A program made the translations under genes and the position numbers. Under the pieces are notes generated by a model that ran no database searches, was not told the origin of the DNA, and saw nothing but the letters and a program-made list of their open reading frames with translations. 64,000 bases of DNA from Symbiodinium natans. Its lineage: Eukaryota > Sar > Dinophyceae > Suessiales > Symbiodiniaceae. Shown here one piece after another: positions 1-12,504 of the stretch. The stretch covers positions 424,001-488,000 of the forward strand of contig CAJNDS010000002.1 in NCBI GenBank assembly GCA_905221605.1, read 5' to 3'. Numbering within the stretch: position 1 is the first letter of the stretch; each line of letters starts with the position of its first letter.

Positions 1-300
1 AACCCTAAACCCTAAACCCTAAACCCTAAACCCTAAACCCTAGCCCTAAACCCTAAGCCCGAGACCCTCCCTAAGCCCTCATTGGCCCGACATCCTACAA
101 AGACATGGTTTCGGGTTTCGGGTTTCATGTCTAGAGGCCTTGAGAGTTTAAGGCTTTAGGGCTTGGAGTTCCCCAAAACTTAGGGTTTAGGGTTTAGGGT
201 TTAGGGTTAGGGTTTAGGGTTTAGGGTTTAGGGCTTAGGGATTAGGATTTAGGGTTGAGGGTTTAGGATTCAGGATTTATTAGGCTTTAGGGTTCGGGGG
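1..300. repeat. Telomeric-type repeats at the window start
   Basis: Perfect CCCTAAA units from base 1 to about 47, degenerate to 60, then about 115 bp of other sequence and a TTTAGGG tract at 178-300. This is the orientation expected at a left chromosome end, but only about six perfect units are present, so either a telomere edge or subtelomeric sequence. Confidence 0.8.
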
Positions 301-1415
301 CTGTTAACTTTCAAGTGCAAGTATATTGAGAACCCAAACAGGTTGTTGCAGGTTGCACAAGAACCTGAAAAAGGGGGGGGGGGGGTTCATAGACATAACT
401 TACAAAAAGAAAAAGGTCTTGTGCCCTTAAGGAACCCTAAACCCCAAACCCCAAACCCCAAACCCCAAACCCTAAACCCTAAACCCTAGAGATGAGAGCA
501 TTCTGCTTGTTTTGAGACCTCTGCATCGCCGCGCCTCGCCATATGGAGCCGCAAGGGACGAGTAGAACCTGGATCGCCAGAAAGCTACACCCTAAGCCCT
601 AAACCACACATACCTAGGTTTAGGGTTTAGGGTTTAGGGTTTAGGGTTTTTGGTTCGATTAGCGTTTAGAGTTTAGGGTGTAGGGTTAGGCCCAAGAGTG
701 GCCTAGGAATACAAAGGGTGCCCTTTTTGATTTTAACGGGGCTCGGAAGGGAATCTATACCGGGAGAAGGGCCTACTCTGGGTTCTAGCATAACTCATAT
801 GCATGTGCACTCGAAGACTGTAGTCTAAACCCTGAATTCTAACCCCTAATAACCCTAGTAAGCCGAATCACCCTAAGAACCATGCTCACCCTAGAAACCC
901 TAAACCTAGCAATCAACCCTAATAGGCCTGATAACCCTGATAACCCTGAACCCTAAACCCTACATCCGAAACCCTAAACCCTCAACCCTAAACCTTAAAC
1001 GTCGGCACCTCTGAACTACGAGCTTGTCGTTCACACCAACGGCATGCGTTTTCCCTACACGAGCATAGGGGGGATGCCCAACGCTGTCTTGTACCGGGTC
1101 CCAACCCGAGAAGGGTTTAGGATTTAGGGTTTAGGGTTTAGGGCTTAAACCCTGAACCCTGAGACCAAAGGAAGGTACGCGCAAGCAAGAGGGTTAAGGG
1201 TTTAGGGTTTACGGTTTTCACAAGGGTTCAGGGTGTAGGGTAGCCCCAGCAGTCACTCAGGTGCGATCTGCAATGCCGAGAGGCCTTACCGCTCTAAAGG
1301 AGCGTCATAGGGTTTGCTAAGCCCTGAGCCCTAAACCCTAAACCCTAAACCCTAAACCCTAAACCCTAAACCCTAAACCTAAGACCCTAAACCCTAAACG
1401 CTTGAGAGTGGGGGA

Positions 1416-2426
1416 TCAGAAGGGGATGCTCTTAGCAACGATGTCGGGCGCCTGCAGAAGAAACCCTAAGGAGAGCCGCGGAACCCAGGCATTGCCAGAC
1501 CCGTCGCCAAAGCACAGGCGGACACCAAATGCTCCTGCGGAAGGCCTAAACCCAAGCCCTAAAGCCTACACCCTATAAATCCGATAAACGCTAGACCCTT
1601 AAGCCCTAAACAAAACCCCCCAAAAGGTCCTCTCCCTTAAAGTCTAAGCCCCATAAGCCCAAACCCCAAACGCAAAAACAAGAAGAACAACTACAGTAAA
1701 ACTAGGATAGGGGTATTAGAATCCTTATGAAGGACTGTTAGTATACTGGCGAACATCCCAACCCTAAACCCTAAACCCTAAACCCTGAACCCTGAACCCT
1801 AAACCCTAAACCCTAAACCCTAAACCGAAGTGCTTGAGAGGTCGGAGTCGGCATAGCTAGGCAGGCCGGAGCTGCGCTTCCGCGTCCCAAAGCCCTTGAA
1901 CCTTTGAAGGTCATGCTGTGCTCGGCTTAGCATGGAGCCCCTGAACCCTGAAAGGGTTTACGGTTTACCCTAAAGATCAGATCCTGTAATGCAATAGCCC
2001 TAAACCCCTAAACCCTAAACACAGGAACCCTGAACCCTGAATCCTACACCCAGACCGTAAACCCTACTTTCGGGAACATGCCAGATGCTGGAAAGCGCTC
2101 CGTCTGGTTCTGCTGCAGCACCTGTAAGCTTCGGTTCAGGTAGGGCTTGGAGTCTAGGATTAGGAACCCGAAACCCGACTCCCCAAACCTAAGCCCTAAA
2201 CCCGCTGCGTAGGACTGCAAACTGTGCAGAAGAGGCCCGCTTAGGACGGTTGCTAAGGGTCAGGGTCGAGGGTTGAGCGATTGTGGAGCTTAGAGTCTAA
2301 CTAGGGTGTAGGGTTGGTGTCGGGCTTTACCCTCTCCATGTCCCATGGAAGCTGCAGATCCCACCGGCTCAGAAACACAGAAGTGCTGCTGCCACAGTGC
2401 GTCCAAAAAGCAGCGGAGGAAATGAG
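1416..2426 (-). CDS. Terminal exons of an unknown minus-strand gene (2,331-2,426; 2,068-2,121; 1,826-1,915; 1,416-1,534)
   Basis: Exon lengths 96, 54 and 90 nt are multiples of three with donors GTAAAG, GTAGGG and GTTTAG and acceptors ATCAAG, CTTACAG and GAGCACAG. Phase-0 readings include WDLQLPWDMER, VLQQNQTERFPASGMFPK and HDLQRFKGFGTRKRSSGLPS. The last block ends in a stop in each frame tested (TGA at 1,416-1,418 for the frame ending QAPDIVAKSIPF). Two frames remain possible. Introns are telomeric tracts and an element E copy. Confidence 0.4.
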
Positions 2427-2584
2427 CTTGATACTTGAACCCTAAACCCTAAACCCTAAACCCTAAACCCTTAATACTTGAACCCTAAACTCTACACCCC
2501 ATCCATCTCAATCCTTATAGGACATCCCCGAAAGCAAGGCGAGGACCCCACTCCCCCTGAGGTCTTAGATCAGAACATGCCTTT

Positions 2585-3065
2585 ACTAAAGACATGTATT
2601 CGATTTTAACAAACCAAGTTCAAAACACGTGGAAAATAAATAATATATATATATACACACGTATATTTATGTGTATATATATATATATATAGATGTGTGT
2701 GTGTATTTCTATACAACATGTATGAAAACGATTAGTAAATAAATACAAAAATAAATCAAAACAAAAGAAAGACAGAAATGCATAACCAAATAACCACAAA
2801 TATAAATACATATAGAAAAAATGAATTTAAAACAAGTCTAAATTCAAATATAAAAAAGAAATAAAAATAATGTTAACTAATATAAATATAAGCATAAACA
2901 TAAATACAGTTTATATATATATATATATATGTATCTATGTAAACATTGATATTGTGTAATCTTCGAGCTTTGGTCCACGTCGCCTCGACTGCGCGCCAGA
3001 GCATCTCTTTGATCTTCCTCGGCTGCTCGACCCCTTCCCCCCTCGCCCTAAAGCACAATAAACCC
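2585..3065. other. AT-rich island with TA/TG microsatellites
   Basis: About 480 bp with almost no telomere units, many short TA and AAATA repeats and two poly-(TA) tracts. No coding content supported. Confidence 0.7.
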
Positions 3066-3178
3066 CACAAAACCCTACAAACCCAATACCCCTACATAGG
3101 TAGGATTTAGGGCATAGGGCATAGGGTTTAGGGTTTAGGGCTGAGGGTTTAGGGTGTAGGGTTTAGGGTTAAGGGTTA

Positions 3179-3303
3179 GGGCTCTCAGAGTTCTAAGGGG
3201 CTTTTAGGGCTTATAGGGTGTAGAGGCATATATCATAGGGTCCCTATGATATATGCCTCTACACCCTGTAAGCCCTAAAAACCCCTTAGAACTCTGAGAG
3301 CCC
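3179..3303. repeat. Near-perfect 62-bp inverted repeat with a one-base centre
   Basis: Arms 3,179-3,240 and 3,242-3,303 pair with about two mismatches, from GGGCTCTCAGAG inward to CATATATCATAGGG. Such a palindrome can extrude as a cruciform or fold as one long RNA hairpin. The outer GGGCTCT is shared with element F ends. Confidence 0.9.
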
Positions 3304-3329
3304 ATAGGGTTTATAGGGTTTCTGGGGTC

Positions 3330-3590
3330 CAAAAACTTCCTCGGAGTTGGGCCCTACAATGGGGACCGCTTCTATACCCCTTCTATACCCTGCAGAGCCC
3401 AAGGGCCCATACTGTAGGAGCCTTATACTAATTAGAACACGGTTTTGGGGGGTTATTATGGTATAATTATACAGGGACCATAAGGGAACAGTGTTACTAA
3501 GTATTCCGACCCCTATATTACTTTCAGAACCCCTTAAAGAAGGTCAGGGACAAGATTACGGGATCATGTAACTAGCCCTAGATATAGACT
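3330..3590. mobile_element. Element C copy interrupted by a nested element D
   Basis: Element C blocks (GGGACC..TTCTATACCCC, CCCAAGGGCCCATACT) resume after 3,522 as TTCAGAACCCCTTAAAG and GGATCATGTAACTAGCCCTAG. The insert at about 3,417-3,521 is element D. Confidence 0.75.
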
Positions 3591-4033
3591 CTGAAGATAT
3601 AGACATCGAGCCATCCAAAACACATGGTCACTTCTCTAAATTTTGGCCCCTTGTGGGGGAGTCTTTATAACATGGGGACCAAAAGGGAAGACTATTAGCA
3701 ACTATCCCGAAACCCTAAACCCTAATCCCTAAACCCTAACCTTCCGACCGCTATACGAACAGGTCTCTGACATGAACCCTCCGGCCTACAAGGAAATTCC
3801 TAGGTCGTACAAAGCTTGTGAAGCCTTTCAAATTTCTAGCTTTAGGGTTTAGGGTTCACGGATTAGGTTTTAGGGTTCAGGCCAGTTACCAAGGATTAAA
3901 AAGGGTGACCTTCTTGGCCTGCAGGGGATTCATACTTGAAGAAAAATCCACCCCCAAAAATGGGAAGAAGCGCACTGTTGGGCATCCTAGAATTTCTTCG
4001 TCAACAACTACACACAGACTTCATTCACACATA

Positions 4034-4561
4034 TTGGGGGGTTTCCGAAATTAGAATGAAATTCTAATTTGGGTCTTCATTCTGAGAGAATCCTACTCTT
4101 TGGTGGGTCTAGGTTAGGGGTCCCCTACTTTCGTACACGCACATATGTACATGGGGTGGGTTGCTCCCAGCGATGGTCTCCCATGTTCTTTCGTGTGGCC
4201 CCTGTGGTCTCTCCCCAGAGAGCTCCTATTCATTGAGGACTAGGCCTTAAACTATATGAAGTACGGAATATATATATATATATATATATGTATACATAAA
4301 TAAATAAATAAACAAATAAATAAATAAATATATATATATATATATATATTTCTTGTACCCCCCCAAAAGGACACCCAATAGATACACTCACCAATATTCA
4401 AAGGGAACCTTATATACACTCACCAAAAACAGTAATATAAACCCTGCTTCAAATATGGGTGTTTCCGAAGCTCGGGGTACCTTGATTATTGCTATTAGAA
4501 AGGAATCCTACTATTTGATGATCTATATAAAGGCTCCCTCATTTTAGTTTTCGGAAACCCT
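4034..4561. mobile_element. Element A copies (ends GGTGTTTCCGAAA / TTTTCGGAAACCC) with AT microsatellite
   Basis: Two related pieces flank a TA/TAAATA tract at 4,265-4,350. The second, 4,455-4,561, begins GGGTGTTTCCGAAG and GGGGTACC and ends TTTTCGGAAACCC, so the ends are inverted repeats. Other copies are near 13,848, 23,010, 27,826, 37,117, 40,222 and 52,962. Confidence 0.65.
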
Positions 4562-4855
4562 CCATGTAGGGAACCTTAGTGTGCTGGGGTACCTCCTTAT
4601 TCTTAAGGGCTCTTGGGCTCTATAGGTCGCTGTTTCGGGGTACACCCAACAGACCCAACCTTTCGGGACTCTGCAAAACAGATGCCTCAAAAGGACCCCA
4701 AACCCCAAACCCTAAACACCAACCTTAAACCTCAAACCCCAAACCTTAAACCCCAAACCCTAAACCCCACACCCGAAACCCCAAACCCGAAACCCCAAAC
4801 CCGAAGCCCCCAACCCTAAACCCCAAACCCTAAACCCTAGACCCTAAACTGCCAC

Positions 4856-5650
4856 CCAGCTGCAACTCGGTTGGCGGCTTCGGGAGTGGCATGCCTAGCA
4901 CCTTCTTCGCCTGGTCGTAGTACTCCGCCTGCTGATGGGCGAATGTAAACCCTGTGGTTTAGGGTTTAGGGTTTAAGGTTTAGGGTTTCGGGCTTAGGAG
5001 TACATGCTTAAGAATCCCCAAGCAATGAAAAGATGGTAATCCCTATATTTACCCTTATAAGGAAGAATATTCATTTATGGCTTAAGAACGCCCCCAAAAA
5101 AAGATAGTAATCCCTCGATGACCCTTAAAAGGAAGAATATTGTTTTATGGTTTTTGGGGTTCTTAAGCAAGTGGTAGTATACCTTCCAAGGGGCCCGCTG
5201 GAGGGGGGGGGGGAGGGGTAGCGGTTGACTAGGGTTTAGGGTTTCTGGGTTTAGGGTTTAGTTTTTAGGGTTCAGGGTTTAGGGTTCTCGGTTTCAGGTT
5301 TAGGGTTGTTGGTTTAGGGCTTAGGGGACGCAACAATGGCAACTGGCAAACATTCAGATATCTACGGGTTAATAGGTTATAGAGCTTATTGAGGGATTCG
5401 GGCCCATTTTGAAACTTAAAAGCTGTTCCGAATCACCTAAACCCTAAACCCTAAACCCTAAACCCGAAACCCTAAACCCTAAACCCTAAGAACCCTAAAC
5501 CCTAAACCCTAAGCTAGCTGTACTCGACGTGCACGTGGTGGTCTGCTGCGATGTGATGGTGGTACCTGAGCCCTAAACCCTAAACCCTAAACCCTAAACC
5601 CTAAACCTGAAAGAGTTCTGCCAGAGATGGCCCTGGCACTTCCCCCTCTT
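4856..5650 (-). CDS. Three phase-compatible exon candidates (5,607-5,650; 5,524-5,565; 4,856-4,931)
   Basis: The first reads EGEVPGPSLAELFQ and its donor CAG|GTTTAG is the start of a telomeric array. The second is 42 nt with donor GTACAG. The third reads QAEYYDQAKKVLGMPLPKPP after acceptor TCGCCCATCAG. Introns are CCCTAAA and TTTAGGG tracts. No family recognised; it could be the C-terminal part of the transporter gene above or another gene. Confidence 0.35.
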
Positions 5651-8373
5651 CTACCCTAAGCCCTAAACCCGAAACCCTACGTCCTAAACCCTACACCCTT
5701 GAGAGCACAAGCCTAAACCCTAAACCCTAGACCCTAAACCCTCAACCCTAAACCCTCAACCCTAAACCCTCAGCCCGCAAATTGGGGGGGGAGCCGACAA
5801 ATTGTCCCCCCAAGACCACCAATCGGCCTGCGTGGGAATCAGGATCCAGCAGAAGTACACGGTGACAAACACGACGGCAGTCCAGCACAGCCTCTGCTCC
5901 CAAGTTGGCCTAAACATTAAGCCCTAAACCCCCCAACCCGGTTGGGCACGGGGTTCGGATGTACCTAGGATGCACATAGGGATAGGGGCTTACAAGGTTT
6001 TGGGGATAGGTACGGGGTTTAGGGTCTAGGGCTTAGGTTTTCAGGGTTTGAGGTTCAGGGTTTAGGTTTCGGGTTTTGGTGTTTCAGGGTTTGGGGTTTC
6101 AGGATTTGGGCTTTTGGAGGGGTAAGCTTGGCCACTGCAAGCCCGGCAGACTCCCCCAACGAGGCCCCCCGAACATCAACCCTTGCTTTGCACTTTTGAG
6201 TGGTTTTAAGGTTTAGGGTGTAGGGCTTTATTAGGGTTTAAGGTTAGGGTTTGATTAGGGTCTAGGGTTTGGGGTCCAGGGTTAGGGTTTAGGGATTAGG
6301 GTTTCGGAAAGCTTCAGTTGTCACTGCTCTCCCCGGAAAAAAGGGGTTCGCTAAACTCACGGAGCTTCGACTAACTCCCTCCCGCTGTTTCAATGATTGC
6401 TTTGACCTCAGAGTTACAAATCTACCTACAACTATCGATGAACTTCCAAGCGCACACACACACACACACACGAACACAAGAACGAGAGCCCAAGAAAGGG
6501 CTGCAGCAGCTGCGGGTGACTTCCGGAGGATCCCCTTGGGCACTGAGAAGTGGAGTCCTGTACCCCTAAACCCTAAACCCCTAAACCCCTAAACCCTAAA
6601 CCCTAACCCCTAACCCCTAACCCCTAAACCCTAAACCCTAAACCCTAAAACCCTAAAACCCTAAAACCCGACCCCTACAAGCCCTCTGCCGTGAGTATCT
6701 GCGCCGGCGCACATGACGCCGGAGAGGGTGAAGTTGTAGTTCCTCATGCCAGCCTCCACCAATATCCTTTCGGGCGCTGGGGTTTAGGGTTTAGGGTTTG
6801 GGGTTTAGGGTTTGGGGTTTAGGGTTTAGGGTTTGGGGTTTAGGGTTTGGGGTTCAGGGGCGCTGCTTGCGGGTTCTACGGGTTCTAAGGGGTAAGGGCT
6901 ACAAGGGTTAAGTGCTAAGGGCTGGGATGTTCCCTCTTCTACTAAACACGGGGGGGGGGGGGGGTACTATAATCTCGACTAAGGACTGTTAGTATATTTC
7001 GTGTTAAGGGCTGCAAGTTGCAGGGGTTAGGGTTTCGGGTTTAGGACCCCTAGTAGTTCTGGGCTGCAAGAAGCATGCAGTTTGGGGTTTAGGGTTTGGG
7101 GTTTGGGGTTTAGGTTGAGGATTTGGGGTTTAGGGTTTGGGGTTTAGGGTTTGGGGTTTAGGGTTTAGGGTTTGGGGTTTAGGGCTTCCGGTTTCCGGTT
7201 TCCGCAACAACTGAGGCAGAACTCGCCACTGGTAAGCCTAAGAGCATGAGACAAAGCAACTCTTGCACCTCCAGACTTTTCTGAACTTGGGGAACCCCAG
7301 CAAAGAATAGCTTTTTTGCTGTTTCTGAGGAGTTCTAGTGCCCAACTTTTTTTTGCTGTTGCTGAGGAGTTACAGTGCCCAAAAAATAGAAGTTATTGTC
7401 CAAGTACCCCCAAGCAGACCTTGAACCCCCGAACGTAAACATTCTCCCAACCAAGCAAAGAGCCGGTTCAGGGTTTGGGGTTTGGGGTTTGGCATTTGGG
7501 ATTTGGGGTTTAGGGTTTAGGGTTTGGGGTTTAGGGTTTAGGGTTTGGGGTCTGGGGTTTAGGGCCACCAAGCATCGGCAGCATCGCGGATGCTTGGTAG
7601 GTGGCATTGATTAGGGCGATGACCTGCGAAGGCGGACGGTGCAATGCAGATTCATTACCAACCTCAAGCTGACCAGGACCGCCAGGGCCATAGGGGGGTT
7701 TAGGGTTTAGGGTTTGGGGTTTAGGGTTTAGGGTTGCTTAGGGTTTAGGGTTTAGGTTTTAGGGAGAGAAGACACATCATACATAGACCTTTTGTGCTTA
7801 CGTTGCCCGCAACAAACCGGCCCTAATCCCTCCCCCCCTCAAGCCTTAACCCACCACCCCCCTTCTGGCCACGCGCCGCCAGCTGAAGCTGCTTACAAGA
7901 GGCCACGGTCTGCTTCCCGGGAAAATGCCAGATGAGGCCCATGAAAGAGAAGCTGTTCCTGGGCGCTCAACACCCCCCTTCCACCCTCGGATTCGTATTT
8001 GAAGCTCACAAACCCTGAAACCCCGCGAACCTGACCCGCCCCAGAACTCCTGGAAGCCCTAAAGCCCTCCGCTTAGAAACCCAGAGCTCTTAGATTCTAA
8101 GGCAGGGAGGATGCTATCAGGTAAAGTGCAAGGGGCCGAAGAGCATTTTACGGTTGAGGATTTCATGGGGGTTGGGACCCTATGAAGATGAAAGATCCTC
8201 GTTGTATGGTGAATATGGGGTTATCAAGGATTCGAGCCAACAGCACTTGAAAACGATTTCCAAATCACCCCCCCAGTGTATGAGGACCCCGAAGCAACCT
8301 AGCAATAAGAAAGGTGTCCCTTTTCGTCTATAGGGGTGATAAGAAGCAAACCCATAATCCTGAATCTAGGATG

Positions 8374-8482
8374 CCCAGTAACCTAGGATTAAAAAGGGTG
8401 CCCTTTGTTACCTAAAGGGGTTTTACAAGGGAACCTACAACGCGGGATAAGGGCACTACTGGGCATCCTAGGAATAGTGGGC
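8374..8482. mobile_element. Element B copy (about 110 bp, TIRs)
   Basis: Starts GATGCCCAGTAACCTAGG, then TAAAAAGGGTGCCCTTTG, ends TAAGGGCACTACTGGGCATC. The ends are inverted repeats of GATGCCCAGTA. The family consensus has TAGACCCAGAGTAACCTAGG at its end. Confidence 0.75.
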
Positions 8483-9389
8483 AAAGAGTCAAATTCGTAG
8501 CAGGAACCTGGTCTTTAGGCAGCAGCCAAGTGCCCAAATACAAGCCAAACGTGAATAGAGTTTGGTTCTTAGGGTCGTTAAATGGTCTCTTAGCATAGGG
8601 TCTGTAAACGTGGGCCCCGTATATGCCCCTCATCTACCCTGTACACCCCAAGGGCCCATGCATCGGAACCCTTTTAACGGAGGTCAGGGACCGTATTAAG
8701 GGCCCATGAAACTACCCGTAGACTGGTTCTGAGGTTTGCAGATACGAGGACGGCCCTTGCAACTCTGCGAACAAACATATATATATATATATATAAATGC
8801 ATATATCTATATATACATAAACATATATATATATACAGATATATATATATATATGTATGCGATCCTCTTAAACCCTTGCTACCCCTATTACTACTTACCC
8901 AAACCCTACACCCAACAAGGGCAAATGTGTCGGATCCCAAGGCCTTTTGGGGTCTAGGGTGCAGGGCTTCATCACGCTTAGGGGATAGGATTAGGGGGAC
9001 CCTTGGGGATATAGACCCTCTGAATAAGGTCTCTGTTTAAGAGAGCCAGAAGAGGCTAAAGAAGGGGTTCCCTTTTAAGGGTCCCCCTTATCCTACCTAG
9101 GAACTCTGCAACACCCCGAGCTGGGTCGGTTGCGCTCAAGGCAGTCTTCATCACCCTCAACCCCGCAAGCCCTCAAACCGTCTCTTGACCCAAGAAAGGT
9201 ATACGCGCACATATGGTCAGTTCTCGAAATTGCTGTCCTTTTTTGCGGGCGAGTAGTAGCCCAAGAGGGGCCTTGTTTTGGAGAAGTGACTTTTTTTACA
9301 TATTTATGTACTGAGGGTTTGTTTCTTGAGGGTGTTACAAGGGTGTAGGAACCCTAAACCCTAAACCCTAAACCCCAAACCCTAAACAC

Positions 9390-9472
9390 TGCGCGGCAGA
9401 GTGTCAGGAGTGACCCGAAATCACACGTGAGGGTGCCAATGAAGAAGAGGTAGGAGGTCGTGGAGTCCTTGG
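9390..9472 (-). CDS. Exon candidate KDSTTSYLFFIGTLTCDFGS, membrane segment
   Basis: Twenty-seven codons, acceptor CTAAGTTCAG, donor GTGTTT in telomere-like sequence. YLFFIGTL..DFGSL is reminiscent of the seventh helix of amino-acid-type MFS carriers. Further minus-strand islands with fair splice sites follow at 7,897-7,965 (donor GTAAGC) and 6,679-6,776 (donor GTAGGG). Joining them is speculative. Confidence 0.4.
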
Positions 9473-9722
9473 CTGAACTTAGAAGGGTTTAGGGTTTAGG
9501 GTTTAGGCTTTAGGGTTTACGGTTTAGGGTAATTATTGAGAAACCCAATAAGCCCAGAAAGGCTAAAGATCTAAAGTTGCAGTAAAGTACCACAAAGCTT
9601 TGATGTCTGCTGAGGGTTTGCGGATCAAGGTTGGGATCTTCCCCCCCTATACTCACGGTCCTGAACAGGGATGATAACAGGGTTTAGGGTTTAGGGTGTA
9701 GGATTTAGGGTTTAGGGACACA

Positions 9723-9836
9723 ACTAGGCCCAGAAGTAACCTAGGAATAAAAAGGGTAACCTTTTGGTTTGAAGCGGATTCTAAGGGAACCAAAAAACAG
9801 GAAATAAGGGCCTCCTGGCCTACTCCGGGTCCCAGA
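9723..9836. mobile_element. Element B copy
   Basis: Starts GGCCCAGAAGTAACCTAGGA with the TAAAAAGGGTAACCTTTTGG core and ends GGCCTACTCCGGGTCC. Confidence 0.75.
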
Positions 9837-9905
9837 CAATCCCTATGAAGGACTGTTAGTCTAAGGGGGCACACCCCAAGCTCCCGAGCTTCACTCTCAG
9901 GGAAG

Positions 9906-10110
9906 TTACATGGACTTTTCGTCTGGACCCTTCAAAGGGGACCCCCTATATACCCCTGAAAAAAAAAACCTACACAACCCAAGGGCCCAGATGTCAGAAC
10001 CCTTTAAAGGAGGTAAGGGGCCATATTCAGGGCCCATGCAACTACCCTTCGAAAAGCCCAAAACTCTAAGGGTAGTTGCATGGGCCCTTGAGCTCCGCTA
10101 AAGGGTTCTG
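9906..10110. mobile_element. Element C copy plus inverted partial copy
   Basis: 9,906-10,052 runs from GTTACATGGAC to GGGCCCATGCAACTACCC; the internal blocks GGGGACCCC..ATATACCCC and CCCAAGGGCCC recur in all copies. 10,067-10,110 repeats the right end in inverted orientation. Confidence 0.75.
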
Positions 10111-10421
10111 AAGTATGGGGGTTTAGGGTTTAGGGTTTATATGAAGAATCCCGATTTAAGGGCCCATACTAAGGGTCCATGTAACTACCCTAAGAAAAAC
10201 CCTAAACCCAAACCCTGGGGTTTACTTGCCTCGGCCTAAATTTTCCCGGCGCATGGGTAGTCGAGCCCAACCTCCCTCGAAAAGTTGCTGAACCCTGGGC
10301 CCGAGAGCCCGTTTAGGGTCTAAAGGGTTTAAGGATTTTGTTGATGTTGGGGTTTGTTTGGGTTTAGGCTTCATACGGTGACCTTGATTTAGGGTCTTGG
10401 GTTTGTTTTTTTAGGGGTTTA

Positions 10422-10535
10422 CTACTAGTTGCCTAAGAACCCCAAAAGCATGAAACAATAGCCCCTATATGACCCTGAATAAGGAAAAATAGTTTTTTAA
10501 ACTATTTTTCAAGGTTCTGAAGCAACTAGTAGTTT
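10422..10535. mobile_element. Element G copy
   Basis: ACTACTAGTTGCCTAAGAACC at the left, TTCTGAAGCAACTAGTAGTT at the right, and a central AAAAATAGTTTTTTAAACTA hairpin. Also at 16,254-16,352 and, doubled, 5,008-5,175. Confidence 0.75.
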
Positions 10536-10562
10536 AAAAAGCCCGAAACGAAAGGGGTTCGC

Positions 10563-10643
10563 CCTAGACCCTAAACCCTAAACCCTAAACCCTAAACCCT
10601 AAACCCTAAACCCTAAACCCTAAACCCTAAACCCTAAACCAAC
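10563..10643 (-). repeat. (CCCTAAA)n array
   Basis: About eleven near-perfect units, followed by mixed CCCTAAA/CCCCAAA. Confidence 0.9.
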
Positions 10644-10970
10644 CCTAAACCCCAAACCCTACGCAAAGGTGCAGGCCTTGCAAGAGGCCTGCCAGTAGCG
10701 ATTCTGATATTAGATGAGTATAGAGATTTACGGTTTCGGGGATTCAGCAGAACTCTGCAACCCAAACCCTAAACCTAAACCCGAAACCCTAAGCCCTAAC
10801 CGCAGGGAAAAACAGAACCTACAGCCCAAAACCCAAAACCCCAATCCAAAATCCATAGCCCCTGGCTCCTCTGTCCGAAGCTCAAGCAGCCAGGGCAACC
10901 GCAAGTACTGATTCAGCACTGGGGATTAGGGTTTAGGGTTTAGGGTTTAAGGTTTGGGGTTCAAGTACAC

Positions 10971-11091
10971 CAGAATTGCGACGTCGGGGTTTGTAGGGGA
11001 TGGCAGGGTTGAAGATTGAGTGCTTGAAGATGCTTTTCGGGTCACGACCATGGTCCATGTTCTCTTCCATCCGCAACAGGAGTCTGGGGAT
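10971..11091 (-). CDS. Exon candidate IPRLLLRMEENMDHGRDPKS, 121 nt
   Basis: Forty codons open with a natural charged composition, continuing IFKHSIFNPAIPYKPRRRNS; acceptor CAACCCTGAAG, donor GTGTAC. On the same strand as and downstream of the MFS exons, so it could be its central cytosolic loop; not proven. Confidence 0.45.
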
Positions 11092-12295
11092 CTTCAGGGT
11101 TGGTGCCTCACTAAACCCTAAACCCTAAACCCTAAACCCCAAACCCTAAACCCCAAACCCTTAATAGGGTTCTTCAGGGAGGGGGGTTCATATGGGCTAT
11201 AGGGTACCTCGCGGGATCCCTAGTGAAGCTGAGGGAGCCTTAGGGAGAAGGATTGGGGGAACCTTGCCTTCCCTCCCTTAAGAGCCCTACACGGGGTTTA
11301 GGGTTTAGGGTTTAGGGTTTAGGGTTTAGGGTTTAGGGCTAAAACCTAAACCCCAAACCCTAAAGGTACATATTGAGATATCACAGGCCGGGCCCAATGA
11401 TGTCGTGGAAAGACGATCCTGGCAGTTTCGCTCACCATCGTTAGCCAGCTCGTCAACCCCGCGACGCACTCAGCTCTGCCTAAACCCGAAACCCTAAACC
11501 CTAAACCCTTAACCCAATGCAGCTGCCTCTGATGTTAGAAGCTTCAGAGCTGCGACCGCGCTCGAGGATGGTCTCAGGGTAGTTAGTTCTATGGGCCCTT
11601 GATATGGTCCCTTACCTCCTTTAAAGGGTTCTGCTCTTACTAAACCCTAAACCGTAAACCGTAAACCGCAAAACCGTAAACCGTAAACCGTAAATCGCAA
11701 AACCGTAAACCGTAAACCGTAAACCCCAAACCCTAAACCCTAAACCCCAAACCCTAATCCTTGGGCTTTCATGCGGATGAAGTGGCGACGCCAGCTGCAG
11801 CGCCCATGACAGATCCTTGTTTCGGGGTTTGGGGTTTAGGGTTTAGGGTTTAGGGTTTAGCTCTATGGGCCTTTATGGTTGTTAGAGCTTCAGGGCACCA
11901 AAGGGGATTTATGGAGGTTCCGGGCCTTCCGCGGGTTGGAGTTGGCTCTTTTTTGCCCTAAACCCTAAACCCTGAACCCTGAACCCTAAACCCTAAACCC
12001 TAAACCCTGAACCCTAAACCCTAAACCCTAAACCCTATACCCTAACCCGTGGTTCAAGGTTTAGGGCGGTTGTGGGCTTAGGGTCTGCTCCTGCGGGCTT
12101 TGAGGTTTCAGAGTTGGAGCCCTTAGTCCCTAAACTTACAACTTAACAACTTGACCCTAAACCCTAAACCCTAAACCCTAAACCCTAAACCCTAAACCCA
12201 AGAGTAAAGACAATTCCCCTTTATTGGGGGGGGGGGGGGGGAAGGTAGTTTTAAATTCGCTTTTCCATCATACCTAGCAGTTAAACGCTCAAACT

Positions 12296-12440
12296 TAAAG
12301 GCTGGAAATGTTCATCCTTATTACCAACAGTCCTTGATAGGGATTATAGTACCCCCCTAGTTTCGTCACTCAGTTTCGTCCCTGATTGATAGGGATTATA
12401 GTACCCCCTAGTTTCGTCCCTAGTTGTTAAGGGCTGCTAG
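12296..12440. mobile_element. Element E fragments
   Basis: CAACAGTCCTTGATAGGGAT followed by TATAGTACCCCC, the latter repeated twice. Shared with 1,690-1,765, 6,926-7,012, 23,840-23,930 and 30,590-30,690 (GGACTGTTAGTATA and GGGATGTT ends). Confidence 0.6.
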
Positions 12441-12504
12441 TATCCCAAAATTTAGGGTTTAGTCATCCTTCTCCCCTTATTAAGGGCTGCTAGCATCCCC
12501 AAAC

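Noticed and set aside
2620-3070. ORFs rich in Tyr/Ile (YIYIYI) here and at 8.7, 56.1 and 60.8 kb
   Set aside because: Translations of TA/TG microsatellites.
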